Shown here piece after piece: positions 52,721 to 61,143 of a stretch of DNA of 64,000 nucleotides. The translations under genes and the position numbers were made by a program. Source of the DNA: Gloeothece verrucosa PCC 7822 (GTDB taxonomy: Bacteria; Cyanobacteriota; Cyanobacteriia; Cyanobacteriales; Microcystaceae); the NCBI RefSeq assembly GCF_000147335.1, contig NC_014501.1, forward strand, positions 4,704,501 to 4,768,500, written 5' to 3'. How positions within the stretch are numbered: position 1 is the first letter of the stretch; each line of letters opens with the position of its first letter. The notes beneath the pieces were generated by a model. The model made no database searches. It saw only the letters and a list, made by a program, of their open reading frames with translations, and was not told the DNA's origin.

Positions 52721-53170
52721 ATGACTAATATTCGTGAAGCTATGCCCGTACTTGCCCGTCATGAGGGAGAATGGCAAGGAACTTACACCTTAATTGATAT
52801 TAATGGGCAAATTTTGGATCATCATCAATCGCATTTAAGTTGTCAATTTCCCTCAGATAAACCTGACACTTACTATCAAGTGAATCGCTACAGTTGGCCA
52901 GATGGAAAAGTGCAAGAATTTCACTTTCCGGGAATTTATCGAGACAAAAAAGTCTGGTTTGATACTGAAAGATTAAATGGCTATTCTTGGGAAGCGGATG
53001 ATTCAACCCTTATCCTTTGGCTCACTTATAAAGGGATTCCCGAAGAAATGTATATTTATGAAATGATTCAAATTAGTCCTTGTAATAATCATCGGGCAAG
53101 AACTTGGCATTGGTTTAAAAATAATCAAATTTATCAACGAACTCTAATACAAGAAAGTAGAATTACATAA
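52721..53170 (+). CDS. DUF3598-like (calycin-type) protein
   Basis: 149 residues, strand-rich. REAMPVLARHEGEWQGTYTL, FPGIYRDKKVWFDTERLNGY and SWEADDSTLILWLTYKGIPE resemble the DUF3598 lipocalin-like barrel seen in cyanobacteria and plants. Barrels of this type bind small hydrophobic ligands; no ligand can be named. The dehydrogenase gene follows 21 bp later, so the gene belongs to the + operon even though a repeat element separates it from the aldehyde dehydrogenase. Confidence 0.6.
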   Translation: MTNIREAMPVLARHEGEWQGTYTLIDINGQILDHHQSHLSCQFPSDKPDTYYQVNRYSWPDGKVQEFHFPGIYRDKKVWFDTERLNGYSWEADDSTLILWLTYKGIPEEMYIYEMIQISPCNNHRARTWHWFKNNQIYQRTLIQESRIT

Positions 53171-53191
53171 AATGACAATTAGATACAAAGA

Positions 53192-54199
53192 ATGAACCCA
53201 AAAACTTACCGAAAATTAATGGTGAAACAGTATAGTCATGATTTTCGAACAGCCGCAGAAATTGTAGAAGTTAACTTAGAACAGCCACAAGCTGATGAAA
53301 TTGTCATTCGCAATCAATTTGCGGCGGTTAATGGGGGGTTTGATACCTTAATATGTCAAGGAAAAGTCCCCTATGTTAATCCGACTCTTCCTTTTGATCT
53401 AGGGGTAGAAGTGGTGGGAGAAGTAATAGCCAAAGGAGAAAAAGTGGGAGCCTTTGAGGTAGGAGATGCTGTATTAACCACTGCTAGAGGCGGAGGCTAT
53501 CGAGAATATCAAACCATTAAAGCAGAAGAAGCTTTTAAAGTTCCTTTTGCCTCACCCGAAATTTTAACTTTAATGCCTACTGGTGTATCAGCTTTAGTCG
53601 CCCTCGAACAAGTAGGAGAGATGAAAAGCGGCGAGGTGGTGTTAGTTACTGCGGCTGCCGGAGGAACCGGACATATTGCTGTCCAACTGGCAAAACTGGC
53701 CGGAAATCATGTCATAGGGGTTTGTGGAAGTCCAGAAAAATCCCAACTTTTGCAACAATTGGGTTGTGATAGAGTTATTAATTACCGTCAAGAAAATGTG
53801 GATGAGGTCCTTAAAAAAGAATACCCCAAAGGCGTTAATTTAGTCTTTGAATGTGTTGGCAAAGGAATGTTTGATACTTGTGTCAATAATCTGGCGATTC
53901 GGGGGCGTTTAGTTGTTGTCGGATTTATCTCGGAATATGCTAAGGATATAGAAGTCGTTTCTGGGCCTCGGATTTATCATCAACTGTTTTGGAAAGCGGC
54001 TTCAGTGAGGGGGTTTTTGATGCCTCAGTATAGAGAATATATGCCCGAAGCGCGAGAGCGGCTTTTACAATTGTTAGAAACTCATCAAATTCAAGTGGCC
54101 ATTGAACCGAGAGAGTTTAGGGGAATAGAATCCATCGCTGATGCAGTTGAATGGCTGATCGGTGGGAAAAATCAGGGTAAAGTGGTGGTTAGATTTTAA
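53192..54199 (+). CDS. MDR-family NADP(H)-dependent oxidoreductase (quinone reductase type)
   Basis: 335 residues. An N-terminal GroES-like domain (FDLGVEVVGEVIAKGEKVGA) is followed by a Rossmann domain with VTAAAGGTGHIAVQLAKLAG, CDRVINYRQENV and VFECVGKGMFDTC. No zinc-ligand cysteines are in the usual places, so it belongs to the zinc-free quinone oxidoreductase/enoyl reductase (ZADH2-like) branch. It would reduce an activated double bond or quinone with NADPH. Its neighbours suggest a catabolic role (inference). Confidence 0.85.
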   Translation: MNPKTYRKLMVKQYSHDFRTAAEIVEVNLEQPQADEIVIRNQFAAVNGGFDTLICQGKVPYVNPTLPFDLGVEVVGEVIAKGEKVGAFEVGDAVLTTARGGGYREYQTIKAEEAFKVPFASPEILTLMPTGVSALVALEQVGEMKSGEVVLVTAAAGGTGHIAVQLAKLAGNHVIGVCGSPEKSQLLQQLGCDRVINYRQENVDEVLKKEYPKGVNLVFECVGKGMFDTCVNNLAIRGRLVVVGFISEYAKDIEVVSGPRIYHQLFWKAASVRGFLMPQYREYMPEARERLLQLLETHQIQVAIEPREFRGIESIADAVEWLIGGKNQGKVVVRF

Positions 54200-54226
54200 A
54201 GCAATAATAGTGTAACGAATAGAATT

Positions 54227-55021
54227 ATGTTCAGACCTAATCGACTCAAGAAAATGCTCCAAACCGGTTCTCAACCCATCGGTTGCTGGATTTTTTTCTC
54301 AGGTGGTGACTCGCTCGAACTTCTTTCTATGTGTGGGTTCGATGCTTTTATCTTCGACCACGAACATATTGCTACTGATATGCGCGTCCTAGTAGAGCAA
54401 CTCCGTGCGGCTCAGGCGACAGATGTTACCTGCATTGTGCGAGTGGCTTCACACGATCCAGTCTATATTAAGCGAGTCTTGGACATGGGCGTGGAAGGTT
54501 TGCTCGTTCCGACTGTAGAATCAGCAGATGAAGCGCGAGCCATTGTTGCCGCCACTCGCTATCGACCTCATGGGGGAAACCGAGGTGTGGGTTATCCGGA
54601 GTGCCGCGCCGCCAACTGGGGTTTGACAGAGCTAGAGTATGTTGCCAATTATCGGGAGAACCTACTGATAGGCGCTATCGTTGAAACTCGTCGGGGTTTT
54701 GAAAATCTAAAAGAAATTGCCGCAGTTGAGGGTATCGATATCGTATTTTTAGGACCCGGGGATCTGATGGCAGATATCGTCGACGATTTTGCTGCACTGA
54801 CTAAGTTAGGAACTTATGATCATCCAGAATTTAAGCGGCTGATGACGGAAGCTGAAGCGATAGTTCGCTCTACGCCTAATTGTTGGCTTGGGGGTGTCAG
54901 TCGCACGGTGGCCGGAGGTCGAGAACTGTTCGCTAAGGGCTATGATTTCGTGACACCTGCTGCTGACGGATGGTTGATGACCGATGCGGCACGCTCAATT
55001 ATCACTGCTATGAGAGGTTAA
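54227..55021 (+). CDS. HpaI/HpcH-family class II aldolase
   Basis: 264 residues. It cleaves or forms a 4-hydroxy-2-oxo acid to pyruvate plus an aldehyde. Seen: GCWIFFSGGDSLELLSMCGF, the catalytic His in FIFDHEHIATD, the Arg in CIVRVASHDP, GVEGLLVPTVESADEA, and the metal ligands in AIVETRRGFENL and FLGPGDLMADI. All key residues are kept. The aldehyde could be the substrate of the nearby aldehyde dehydrogenase (inference). It lies 27 bp after the MDR gene, and its end is 8 bp from the RidA start. Confidence 0.88.
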   Translation: MFRPNRLKKMLQTGSQPIGCWIFFSGGDSLELLSMCGFDAFIFDHEHIATDMRVLVEQLRAAQATDVTCIVRVASHDPVYIKRVLDMGVEGLLVPTVESADEARAIVAATRYRPHGGNRGVGYPECRAANWGLTELEYVANYRENLLIGAIVETRRGFENLKEIAAVEGIDIVFLGPGDLMADIVDDFAALTKLGTYDHPEFKRLMTEAEAIVRSTPNCWLGGVSRTVAGGRELFAKGYDFVTPAADGWLMTDAARSIITAMRG

Positions 55022-55029
55022 AATTCATC

Positions 55030-55467
55030 GTGAATACTCGTGAAGTTATTATTCCCCAAGGGATGGAAATTTTATATGAAAAATATCACTACTGCCCGGG
55101 TATTAAGGTAGGGAATACTTTATATATTTCAGGACAGGTGGGACGGGATGAAAATTTACAGGTAGTAGAGGAAACCGAAGCCCAATTTATCCAGGCTTTC
55201 GAGAATGTTAAAAAAGTCCTTTGGGCAGCAGGAGCTAGTTTTGATGATGTGGTAGAAATGATTACTTATCATGTGACAGTTCAGCCGTCTAATGCTTCAG
55301 AGCAACAGCCGCTTATCATTCCACATTTGCCACTGTTTATTAAGGTAAAAGATCGCTATTTCACCAATAAATTTCCCACTTGGACGGGTGTTGGTGTAAC
55401 GGCTTTATCGACACCTGGATTAATCGTAGAGATTAAGTGTACAGCTATCCTAGGACTAGAAAATTAG
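55030..55467 (+). CDS. RidA-family protein with a changed active-site arginine
   Basis: About 145 residues from the GTG at 55030; the frame is open upstream but would overlap the aldolase gene by 52 bp, and the ATG at 55063 is a shorter alternative. The fold is clear: YCPGIKVGNTLYISGQVGRD, TEAQFIQAFENVKKVLWAAG and STPGLIVEIKCTAIL. The position of the Arg that classic RidA needs for imine/enamine deamination (PARTTVGV-like) reads PTWTGVGV, that is Trp118. It therefore belongs to the Rid subgroups without that Arg, whose function is mostly unknown. Last gene of the + operon. Confidence 0.82.
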   Translation: MNTREVIIPQGMEILYEKYHYCPGIKVGNTLYISGQVGRDENLQVVEETEAQFIQAFENVKKVLWAAGASFDDVVEMITYHVTVQPSNASEQQPLIIPHLPLFIKVKDRYFTNKFPTWTGVGVTALSTPGLIVEIKCTAILGLEN

Positions 55468-55503
55468 ACTAATTCTTAAAAATATAGCATTTCTCATTTT
55501 AGT

Positions 55504-55586
55504 GAGGTACATAGTTTTTTGATTTTAGGGAACAGGGAACAGGGAACAGGGAACAGGTAATAAAAAATAAAATTGAGGTGTACCTC
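55504..55586. repeat. Hairpin element enclosing four GGGAACA heptamers
   Basis: GAGGTACA (55504-55511) and TGTACCTC (55579-55586) pair perfectly; between them GGGAACA is repeated four times (55528-55555). The plan, short inverted ends around a heptamer array, is that of the two MITEs at 4057 and 33146, with different end sequences. It lies between the two converging operons. Confidence 0.65.
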
Positions 55587-55637
55587 ATTGATATAAAACT
55601 CCTGTTTTTGATGTGTTGGGAAGGCATTTTACTATTG

Positions 55638-56453
55638 TCAATTATTCAGAAAGTCGATGACTACCTGTGATACTTCTTCGGGGATCTGATTCATCATACA
55701 AATTGTTCCTTGTGGAAATTCAACGACTTGGCCATGAGGAATGGCTTGAGAAAGAAAATAACGATCGTTGGCTTTTGCTAAACTCAGTCTTTCAAATTCT
55801 TTTACATCATCTATTCCCCAGATAATGAGAGTTGGACACTTGATAGAACGAAATCTTTCGGGTGCATCTAGACAGTAATGACCTACAGCCCAAACTGCGT
55901 ACAAAGGATGACCAAAACATTTTAAATCGTCTAAAACCCAACGGTGATTTAATTCGGCAGAGCCTACGTATCGAGAACGGGCTAACCATCTTTTCATGAG
56001 GTGAGAACCATCTTCAGTGATTTTAAAACCTTCCTCAAACAGTCTTAATAACTCTGCTTGTCCTCCTTCTCCAAAACCAGCCACATTACCTAAAATCAAT
56101 TTTTCAACGCGATCTCCATAAGCGGCTGTTACCTCTCCCGCCACAAAAGCACCGGTATGATTTCCGAAAATGCTCACCTTTTCGATGCCTAATTCGTCCA
56201 AAAGAGCGATCACTGTTTTGGCGTAGTCCGCCATTGTGTACATTCTCGGCGGCTTATCAGAATCCCCAAAGCCCATCAAATCCATTGCTATTACTCGTCT
56301 ATTTTGAGCAAAAATAGGCATCAACTCCCGATATTCATCGCTACTGCGGGGGTTCATGTGTAGCAAAAGCAGAGGTTCACCTTCGCCGCCGATTCGATAG
56401 AGAATCTGTCCATCTTCTGTGTCTAAAAAGGCTCGTTTAATTTTTTGTGTCAT
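55638..56453 (-). CDS. Alpha/beta-hydrolase-fold protein, copy 1
   Basis: 271 residues. The fold is evident: PLLLLHMNPRSSDEYRELMP, AMDLMGFGDSDKPPRMYTMA, the elbow SIFGNHTGAFVAGE and CPTLIIWGIDDVKEF. The elbow normally has GxSxG; here it is GNHTG, with His99 in the nucleophile position. The C-terminal region that usually carries the catalytic His reads GTICMMNQIPEEV, with none at the expected place. So either the chemistry differs or the protein binds rather than cleaves its ligand. It shares its first 21 residues with the copy at 57464-58300. Last gene of the - operon. Confidence 0.85.
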   Translation of the reverse strand: MTQKIKRAFLDTEDGQILYRIGGEGEPLLLLHMNPRSSDEYRELMPIFAQNRRVIAMDLMGFGDSDKPPRMYTMADYAKTVIALLDELGIEKVSIFGNHTGAFVAGEVTAAYGDRVEKLILGNVAGFGEGGQAELLRLFEEGFKITEDGSHLMKRWLARSRYVGSAELNHRWVLDDLKCFGHPLYAVWAVGHYCLDAPERFRSIKCPTLIIWGIDDVKEFERLSLAKANDRYFLSQAIPHGQVVEFPQGTICMMNQIPEEVSQVVIDFLNN

Positions 56454-56489
56454 TTTCCTTTAGCGATCGCAGTTATATTTTTTTTTATA

Positions 56490-57419
56490 TCATTTTTCGT
56501 TAGCAGTGGCCTGTAGCTTTTTTGGGAGGGAAATTCGCGGCGGCATCTTGAGAATCTCGCGGGCTTGCGCTGGTGTTGCCACTTCCCGGCCGAGGGTATG
56601 GGCCATCTTAGCAACTTTTTCCACTAACTCACCGTTGTGCGGCTTGCCGAAGCGAGTATAAGAATAATCTCCCAGTCCAATACCGACGTGACCTCCCATT
56701 GTAATTGCCCAGGCGGCTACCCTCATCACGTCTCCATTCCAGCAAAGTGCCAGCCACTGGTTATCCGCAGGAACCTCAGCCACGAACGCCTGCAAACCCG
56801 GTATAGTCGCCGCCGCGCCAGCCGGCATCACTTCCCCGGTAAAAACCAATTCCCAAAGCGTTTCTCGTGGCAGAAGTCCCATTTCCTGAAAGCAACGCGC
56901 GGTTCGCATTTGTCCTACGTCCCAACAGACTGAACTGACGTGGAGATTGTGCTTCTTGAATACTTCAAGCACCGCCATAAGATTAGCACGGGTATTAATG
57001 TAAACTTGGTCAGTTGTCGTGAACTCTTTCGTCTGGGGATTCCAGAAGTCTACATTGAGCGACCCGAAATCCACCGGCACCATATCAACCCGCAGCAGGG
57101 GATCGTCGTTCACTGCCAAAATGTGTTTGACGCGGTCTTCTACCCGATGCTGTGTGATGTAGCCAAGGGTCGGATGGATTAGGAGATCTGTGTGTTCTCG
57201 AATTCCCTGTATCACTTCGAGATAGAGTTCAACGTCGTTGCGCGGTTTTCCCGTATCTGGGTCTCGCCCGTGCCAATGGAAAATCGAAGCCCCTGCTTCC
57301 CAGGCCCTTATGGCTTCGCGGATGATCTCTTTTGGACTGTGGGGCAACGCAGGATTGTCGCCGCGAGGGGTTATTTCGTTACAACGACATTCGATAATGA
57401 GGGGTAATTCGTTATTCAT
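56490..57419 (-). CDS. Beta-keto acid cleavage enzyme (BKACE, DUF849)
   Basis: 309 residues, a TIM barrel with zinc. BKACE enzymes condense a beta-keto acid with acetyl-CoA to give acetoacetate and a new CoA ester. Seen: IFHWHGRDPDTGKPRND with the HxH metal ligands, LIHPTLGYITQHRVEDRVKH, PVDFGSLNVDFWN and MGGHVGIGLGDYSYTRFGKP. The composition differs a little from neighbours (more GC-rich), which may reflect transfer. It sits between the two alpha/beta-fold genes in the - operon. Substrate unknown; the family includes the 3-keto-5-aminohexanoate enzyme of lysine fermentation. Confidence 0.88.
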   Translation of the reverse strand: MNNELPLIIECRCNEITPRGDNPALPHSPKEIIREAIRAWEAGASIFHWHGRDPDTGKPRNDVELYLEVIQGIREHTDLLIHPTLGYITQHRVEDRVKHILAVNDDPLLRVDMVPVDFGSLNVDFWNPQTKEFTTTDQVYINTRANLMAVLEVFKKHNLHVSSVCWDVGQMRTARCFQEMGLLPRETLWELVFTGEVMPAGAAATIPGLQAFVAEVPADNQWLALCWNGDVMRVAAWAITMGGHVGIGLGDYSYTRFGKPHNGELVEKVAKMAHTLGREVATPAQAREILKMPPRISLPKKLQATANEK

Positions 57420-57463
57420 GGTTTTTTTTAAATAAGCGGCAAAATTTTAGTATGCCGCGAGCA

Positions 57464-58300
57464 TTAATTTGATACCATTGCTGACTGATTGTCCAGAAAA
57501 TTTACGATTATTTTTGATATTTCTTCAGCCATTTGATTGAGCATCCAGAGGGTTCCTCCTTCGAGTTCAATCATTTGACTATGAGGAATTGCCTCTGTGA
57601 GCCATAATTGATTCTCGGGTTTAGCTAAACCGAATTTTTCTAATGGTTCTAAAGCTTTTGTGCCGGTCAAAATTAAAGTAGGACACTGAATTAAACGAAA
57701 TCTTTCTTTAGCAGAAAGACAATAATTTCCCACAGCTACACCCGGATAGACAGACCCCCCCAAACACTTCAAATCATCCAAAACACAACGGTGATTTAAT
57801 TCTCCTTTTCCCACATAATTAACACGAGATAACCATTTTTCCATCAGGTGAGATCCATCTTCTTTAACGGTAGATCCAAGCGAGTACATTTTAAGGACTT
57901 TCTCTTGTTCTTCTGCGTCAAATCCATGTGTATTGCAGAGGATGATCTTTTCAACTCGTTCTGGGTAAGCGGCGGCTATTTCTCCGGCTATATAACCCCC
58001 GGTAACACTCCCAAAAATAGAGCTTTTTTTGATGCCTAATTCATCCAAAAGGGCAATGACTGTTTTAGCATAGTCTGCCACTGAATAAACTCTAGGAGGT
58101 TTGTCAGAATCCCCTAACCCCATTAAATCCATTGCAATTAGCTGTCTATTTTGCACTCCTATTGTCATCAATTCTTTAAATTCATCGCTACTGCGAGGGA
58201 CCATGTGCAGTAACAGCAAGGGTTCACCTTCTCCAGCGATACGGTAGAGAATTTGTCCATCCTCTGTGTCTAAAAATGCTCGTTTAATCTTTTGTGTCAT
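57464..58300 (-). CDS. Alpha/beta-hydrolase-fold protein, copy 2
   Basis: 278 residues, a close paralogue of copy 1 (first 21 residues identical; PLLLLHMVPRSSDEFKELMT, MDLMGLGDSDKPPRVYSVAD). The elbow reads SIFGSVTGGYIAGE: Val99 is in the nucleophile position, so this copy lacks even the His of copy 1. The C-terminal His region reads GTLWMLNQMAEEI. Both copies keep ELNHR.VLDDLKC in the cap. Loss of nucleophile in two duplicates that are otherwise conserved suggests a kept non-hydrolytic role or use of another residue. It is between the amidohydrolase and BKACE genes. Confidence 0.85.
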   Translation of the reverse strand: MTQKIKRAFLDTEDGQILYRIAGEGEPLLLLHMVPRSSDEFKELMTIGVQNRQLIAMDLMGLGDSDKPPRVYSVADYAKTVIALLDELGIKKSSIFGSVTGGYIAGEIAAAYPERVEKIILCNTHGFDAEEQEKVLKMYSLGSTVKEDGSHLMEKWLSRVNYVGKGELNHRCVLDDLKCLGGSVYPGVAVGNYCLSAKERFRLIQCPTLILTGTKALEPLEKFGLAKPENQLWLTEAIPHSQMIELEGGTLWMLNQMAEEISKIIVNFLDNQSAMVSN

Positions 58301-58330
58301 TTGTTCAGTTTATTATGGATTATTATGGAT

Positions 58331-59806
58331 CTACAGAGAAGATCTTTTTAAATAACGTCCACTGGGTGAACCTAAAACTTGTCCGTTATTATAGATCATA
58401 TTTCCGCATAAGAAGGTTGTTTTAACTCGTCCGGTTAATTCCATTCCTTCAAATGGGGTATAACCTTGTTGTGATTCTGACTCGGCCGCACGAACTACAA
58501 AAGTTTCATTAGGGTCTAATAATACTAAATCAGCATCATAACCAACTGCAATATCACCCTTGGAATCTAACCCAAATCTTCGCGCAGGATTCCAACTTAA
58601 TAACTGGGCCATTTTATTGTAGGACATTCCCCGTTTACTGCCTTCACTAAATACACCAGAAAGTAAATATTCTGTCCCCCCAAAACCCGATTTAGCCAGC
58701 CAAATATTATTAGGGTCTTTCAAACTCGCTTTCTTCTCGGCAGAACAACAGGCATGATCGCTAACAATCCAATGAATTTGATTATTAAGTAGAGCTTGCC
58801 ACAAATATTCTACATCTTCTCGGGGACGAATTGGGGGGTTAACTTTTGCCCATTTACCTGTCGGAGTATCTACATCTAATAACAAATGTCCGATAGTGAC
58901 TTCTCGGCGAAAATTAATGTGAGGAAAGATAGTTTCCATCATTAAAGCGGCTTCTATGGCTTTACGAGAACTGAGATGTAATAGGTTAATATTCAGACAA
59001 TGGGTTTCATTGGCTAAATAAGAAGCAATGCAGATGGCTAAACCTTCAGAATGGGGGGGACGTGCGGCACTGTAAGCTTTTAAACCGGTTAAAGTTGTAT
59101 CTTGCTGGACAATTTTGGTGTAGGCGTTGAGGATGTCTGCCACTTCACAATGAAGACTTAAACTAATGCGCTCGCTCTGTTGGGGATATAATTCTCTTAG
59201 CCGAGTTAAACCCCGCATAATAAATTCAAAATGCGCTAGATCATATCTTTCCTCTTTGTTAATCATTAAAAAGAGGTTTTGGTGGTCGGAAAGACCATGT
59301 AAACCATAGCCGCCGTAAAACATAAATATTTTAAATGACCCAATCCCATATTTTTCAAATAGCATTGGCATCTCATCAATATGAGCGGCACTAATGGGGG
59401 CAATATGATAACCGTAATCTACAAAAAAATTTCCTTGGGATAGGGTTAAAACTTCGGGAAAAAAATCTTGGTAAGAGCCGCCTTTGTTGAGATAATATTG
59501 CCCGGTACGGATGTAATTTAGGCTGGTGGTTACTCCTCCGCTTGCAGCCGCTTTGCTTTCAGTGATCGCATCTTGATCGAGGGGTTGATAGATGCCGATG
59601 TGCATATGAGCATCCACTATCCCAGGAAATCCTAACAAATTTTGGGCATCAAATAACTCTCGGCTTTCTTCTGGGTTAATATTAGGAGCCATCTTGGCAA
59701 ATTTGCCGTCTTTAATCCCTAAATCAAGAATTTCGGCTCTATCTTGATGGGGACGAACTACCTGCACATTTTTGATAATTAGATCTAATAGGGGAGTTTC
59801 AGACAC
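58331..59806 (-). CDS. Cyclic amidohydrolase (dihydropyrimidinase/allantoinase type)
   Basis: 491 residues. Seen: the metal-binding GIVDAHMHIGI (HxH), a Lys in GIGSFKIFMFYGG at the place of the carboxylated bridging Lys, the His of SLSLHCEVAD and NLLHLSSRKA, and the Asp of WIVSDHACC. The C-terminal domain ends VGYDADLVLLDPN. The full binuclear-metal set predicts hydrolysis of a cyclic amide such as a dihydropyrimidine, hydantoin or ureide. It is the first gene of the - operon and diverges from the oxygenase gene over 122 bp. Confidence 0.88.
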   Translation of the reverse strand: MSETPLLDLIIKNVQVVRPHQDRAEILDLGIKDGKFAKMAPNINPEESRELFDAQNLLGFPGIVDAHMHIGIYQPLDQDAITESKAAASGGVTTSLNYIRTGQYYLNKGGSYQDFFPEVLTLSQGNFFVDYGYHIAPISAAHIDEMPMLFEKYGIGSFKIFMFYGGYGLHGLSDHQNLFLMINKEERYDLAHFEFIMRGLTRLRELYPQQSERISLSLHCEVADILNAYTKIVQQDTTLTGLKAYSAARPPHSEGLAICIASYLANETHCLNINLLHLSSRKAIEAALMMETIFPHINFRREVTIGHLLLDVDTPTGKWAKVNPPIRPREDVEYLWQALLNNQIHWIVSDHACCSAEKKASLKDPNNIWLAKSGFGGTEYLLSGVFSEGSKRGMSYNKMAQLLSWNPARRFGLDSKGDIAVGYDADLVLLDPNETFVVRAAESESQQGYTPFEGMELTGRVKTTFLCGNMIYNNGQVLGSPSGRYLKRSSL

Positions 59807-59928
59807 AGTAAACCTTACACTAAAATGAGTACAGTAGTAAAAGTTCTGGTTTGGTCAGCAATTGCAATATTGTCCCGAAATTCTAACCAAGTCCTATTAG
59901 TATTAAATCATCTTTAGGAGCAAAGCCA
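59807..59928. promoter_or_regulatory. Divergent promoter region of the amidohydrolase and oxygenase genes
   Basis: 122 bp between two divergent starts. The + gene has AGGAG at 59916-59920, eight bp before its ATG. The NtcA motif GTAN8TAC is not present. A shared promoter region would allow joint control of both sides of the cluster (inference). Confidence 0.4.
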
Positions 59929-60726
59929 ATGTCAAGTTTTAATGAATATCATCTTAATCCCGAGCAATTCCCTTTTCTAAAAAGTTTTCAAGCGAGTTGG
60001 CAAGAGATTAGAGATGAGTTTACAGGCTTTATGAAACAGGCATCTGATCAGGAGTTGAAAATTACTTATGATATTTTAGGCCCGAAAAGTAAAACCATTA
60101 AAACTAAAGGCAATTCAAAATATAGTGCTTTTGGGATTTTATTTCAAGGTTTGTTTATTGAAGAATATATTCAATTGCATCAAATTCGCTATCCCGATTA
60201 TGACACAGATGAGGCTTCAGCTAAAGCACTGGCATTAAGACAAAAATATTTCCCTCATTTGGCTAAGGTGATAGAACAAGTAAACATTGATTTTGAGGAC
60301 CTGATTAGAAATGTCTATTTTGGCACATTTCATCCAGGCTTAGATATCAAACTCCATGTCAATTATAATCCCCACATGAATCGCGGCTATTTAGGATTAA
60401 TCGTACCTGAAGGGGATGTGGCGATGAAAATATGCCACGATAAGCTTTATTGGCAGGAAGGAAAATTTATGGTTTTAGATCACAGCTATCCACACTGCCC
60501 ACATAATTACACCAATTATGATAGAACTGTTTTGGTGATAGACTTTTTTAAACCCGATGAACCTAGAGAGCAACTGAGACGGTTTGAACAAGAACAAGTT
60601 AGAGAACGTATGCAGGATAATCCCTATAGTTTGGGTGTTTTTGGCAAAAGTGATCGCGCTCTAGAAGAAGATTTTATTAAGTATGGTTTAGCTCATCAAT
60701 TAGAGTGGGATAAAGCTTTGAGTTGA
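59929..60726 (+). CDS. Aspartyl/asparaginyl beta-hydroxylase-like Fe(II)/2OG oxygenase
   Basis: 265 residues. The C-terminal half has the double-stranded beta-helix pattern of the Asp/Asn beta-hydroxylase family: PGLDIKLHVNYNPHMNRGYL, GLIVPEGDVAMKICHDKLYW, EGKFMVLDHSYPHCPHNYTN and DRTVLVIDFF, with His residues placed for iron binding and an Arg for 2-oxoglutarate. The N-terminal half (KSFQASWQEIRDEFTGFM) is helical. Probable reaction: hydroxylation of a small molecule or side chain. Start fixed by a good ribosome site. It probably belongs to the same pathway as the divergent operon. Confidence 0.8.
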   Translation: MSSFNEYHLNPEQFPFLKSFQASWQEIRDEFTGFMKQASDQELKITYDILGPKSKTIKTKGNSKYSAFGILFQGLFIEEYIQLHQIRYPDYDTDEASAKALALRQKYFPHLAKVIEQVNIDFEDLIRNVYFGTFHPGLDIKLHVNYNPHMNRGYLGLIVPEGDVAMKICHDKLYWQEGKFMVLDHSYPHCPHNYTNYDRTVLVIDFFKPDEPREQLRRFEQEQVRERMQDNPYSLGVFGKSDRALEEDFIKYGLAHQLEWDKALS

Positions 60727-60753
60727 GAATAATCATTGAGTAGTAGGATAAAT

Positions 60754-61044
60754 TTAAAGGCCTTTCCAGTCCGGACAATGATCGTCGGTTGTCCATCCAT
60801 AGGGATGAAACCCACAAATTAAACGGGTGCGAGTGGTGCGAGTTTGACCATAAGCTTTACCATGATAGTGAGTACATCCCTGACAAACGGTAGGACGAGA
60901 TGAGGCAACCTGATTAAATCCTAACTGAGAGCGTAAAATTTGACATTTAGATTGATGACGATGCCAACGCCGATAGATGGTTTGTTGTTGTATCCAATTT
61001 GCGGTTAAGGGAACAGAGGTAGTCTGACTAAATGTACTAGGCAT
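60754..61044 (-). CDS. Small Cys/His-rich protein, possible zinc ribbon
   Basis: 96 residues, basic. CQGCTHYHGKAYG, LICGFHPYGW and DDHCPDWKGL give four Cys and several His that could bind one zinc; the N-terminal half is basic and helical (IYRRWHRHQSKCQILRSQLG). I recall similar small cyanobacterial proteins but no name or function. It converges with the oxygenase gene and stands about 100 bp upstream of no other gene on its strand. Confidence 0.6.
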   Translation of the reverse strand: MPSTFSQTTSVPLTANWIQQQTIYRRWHRHQSKCQILRSQLGFNQVASSRPTVCQGCTHYHGKAYGQTRTTRTRLICGFHPYGWTTDDHCPDWKGL

Positions 61045-61143
61045 AATTTGACGTAGATGGATGAGTAGCTTGATAACACTTCCATTGTGCCAAATATTAA
61101 AAAAATATTTATATATTTTAGGTTGTAAAAATTTTAACTTATC

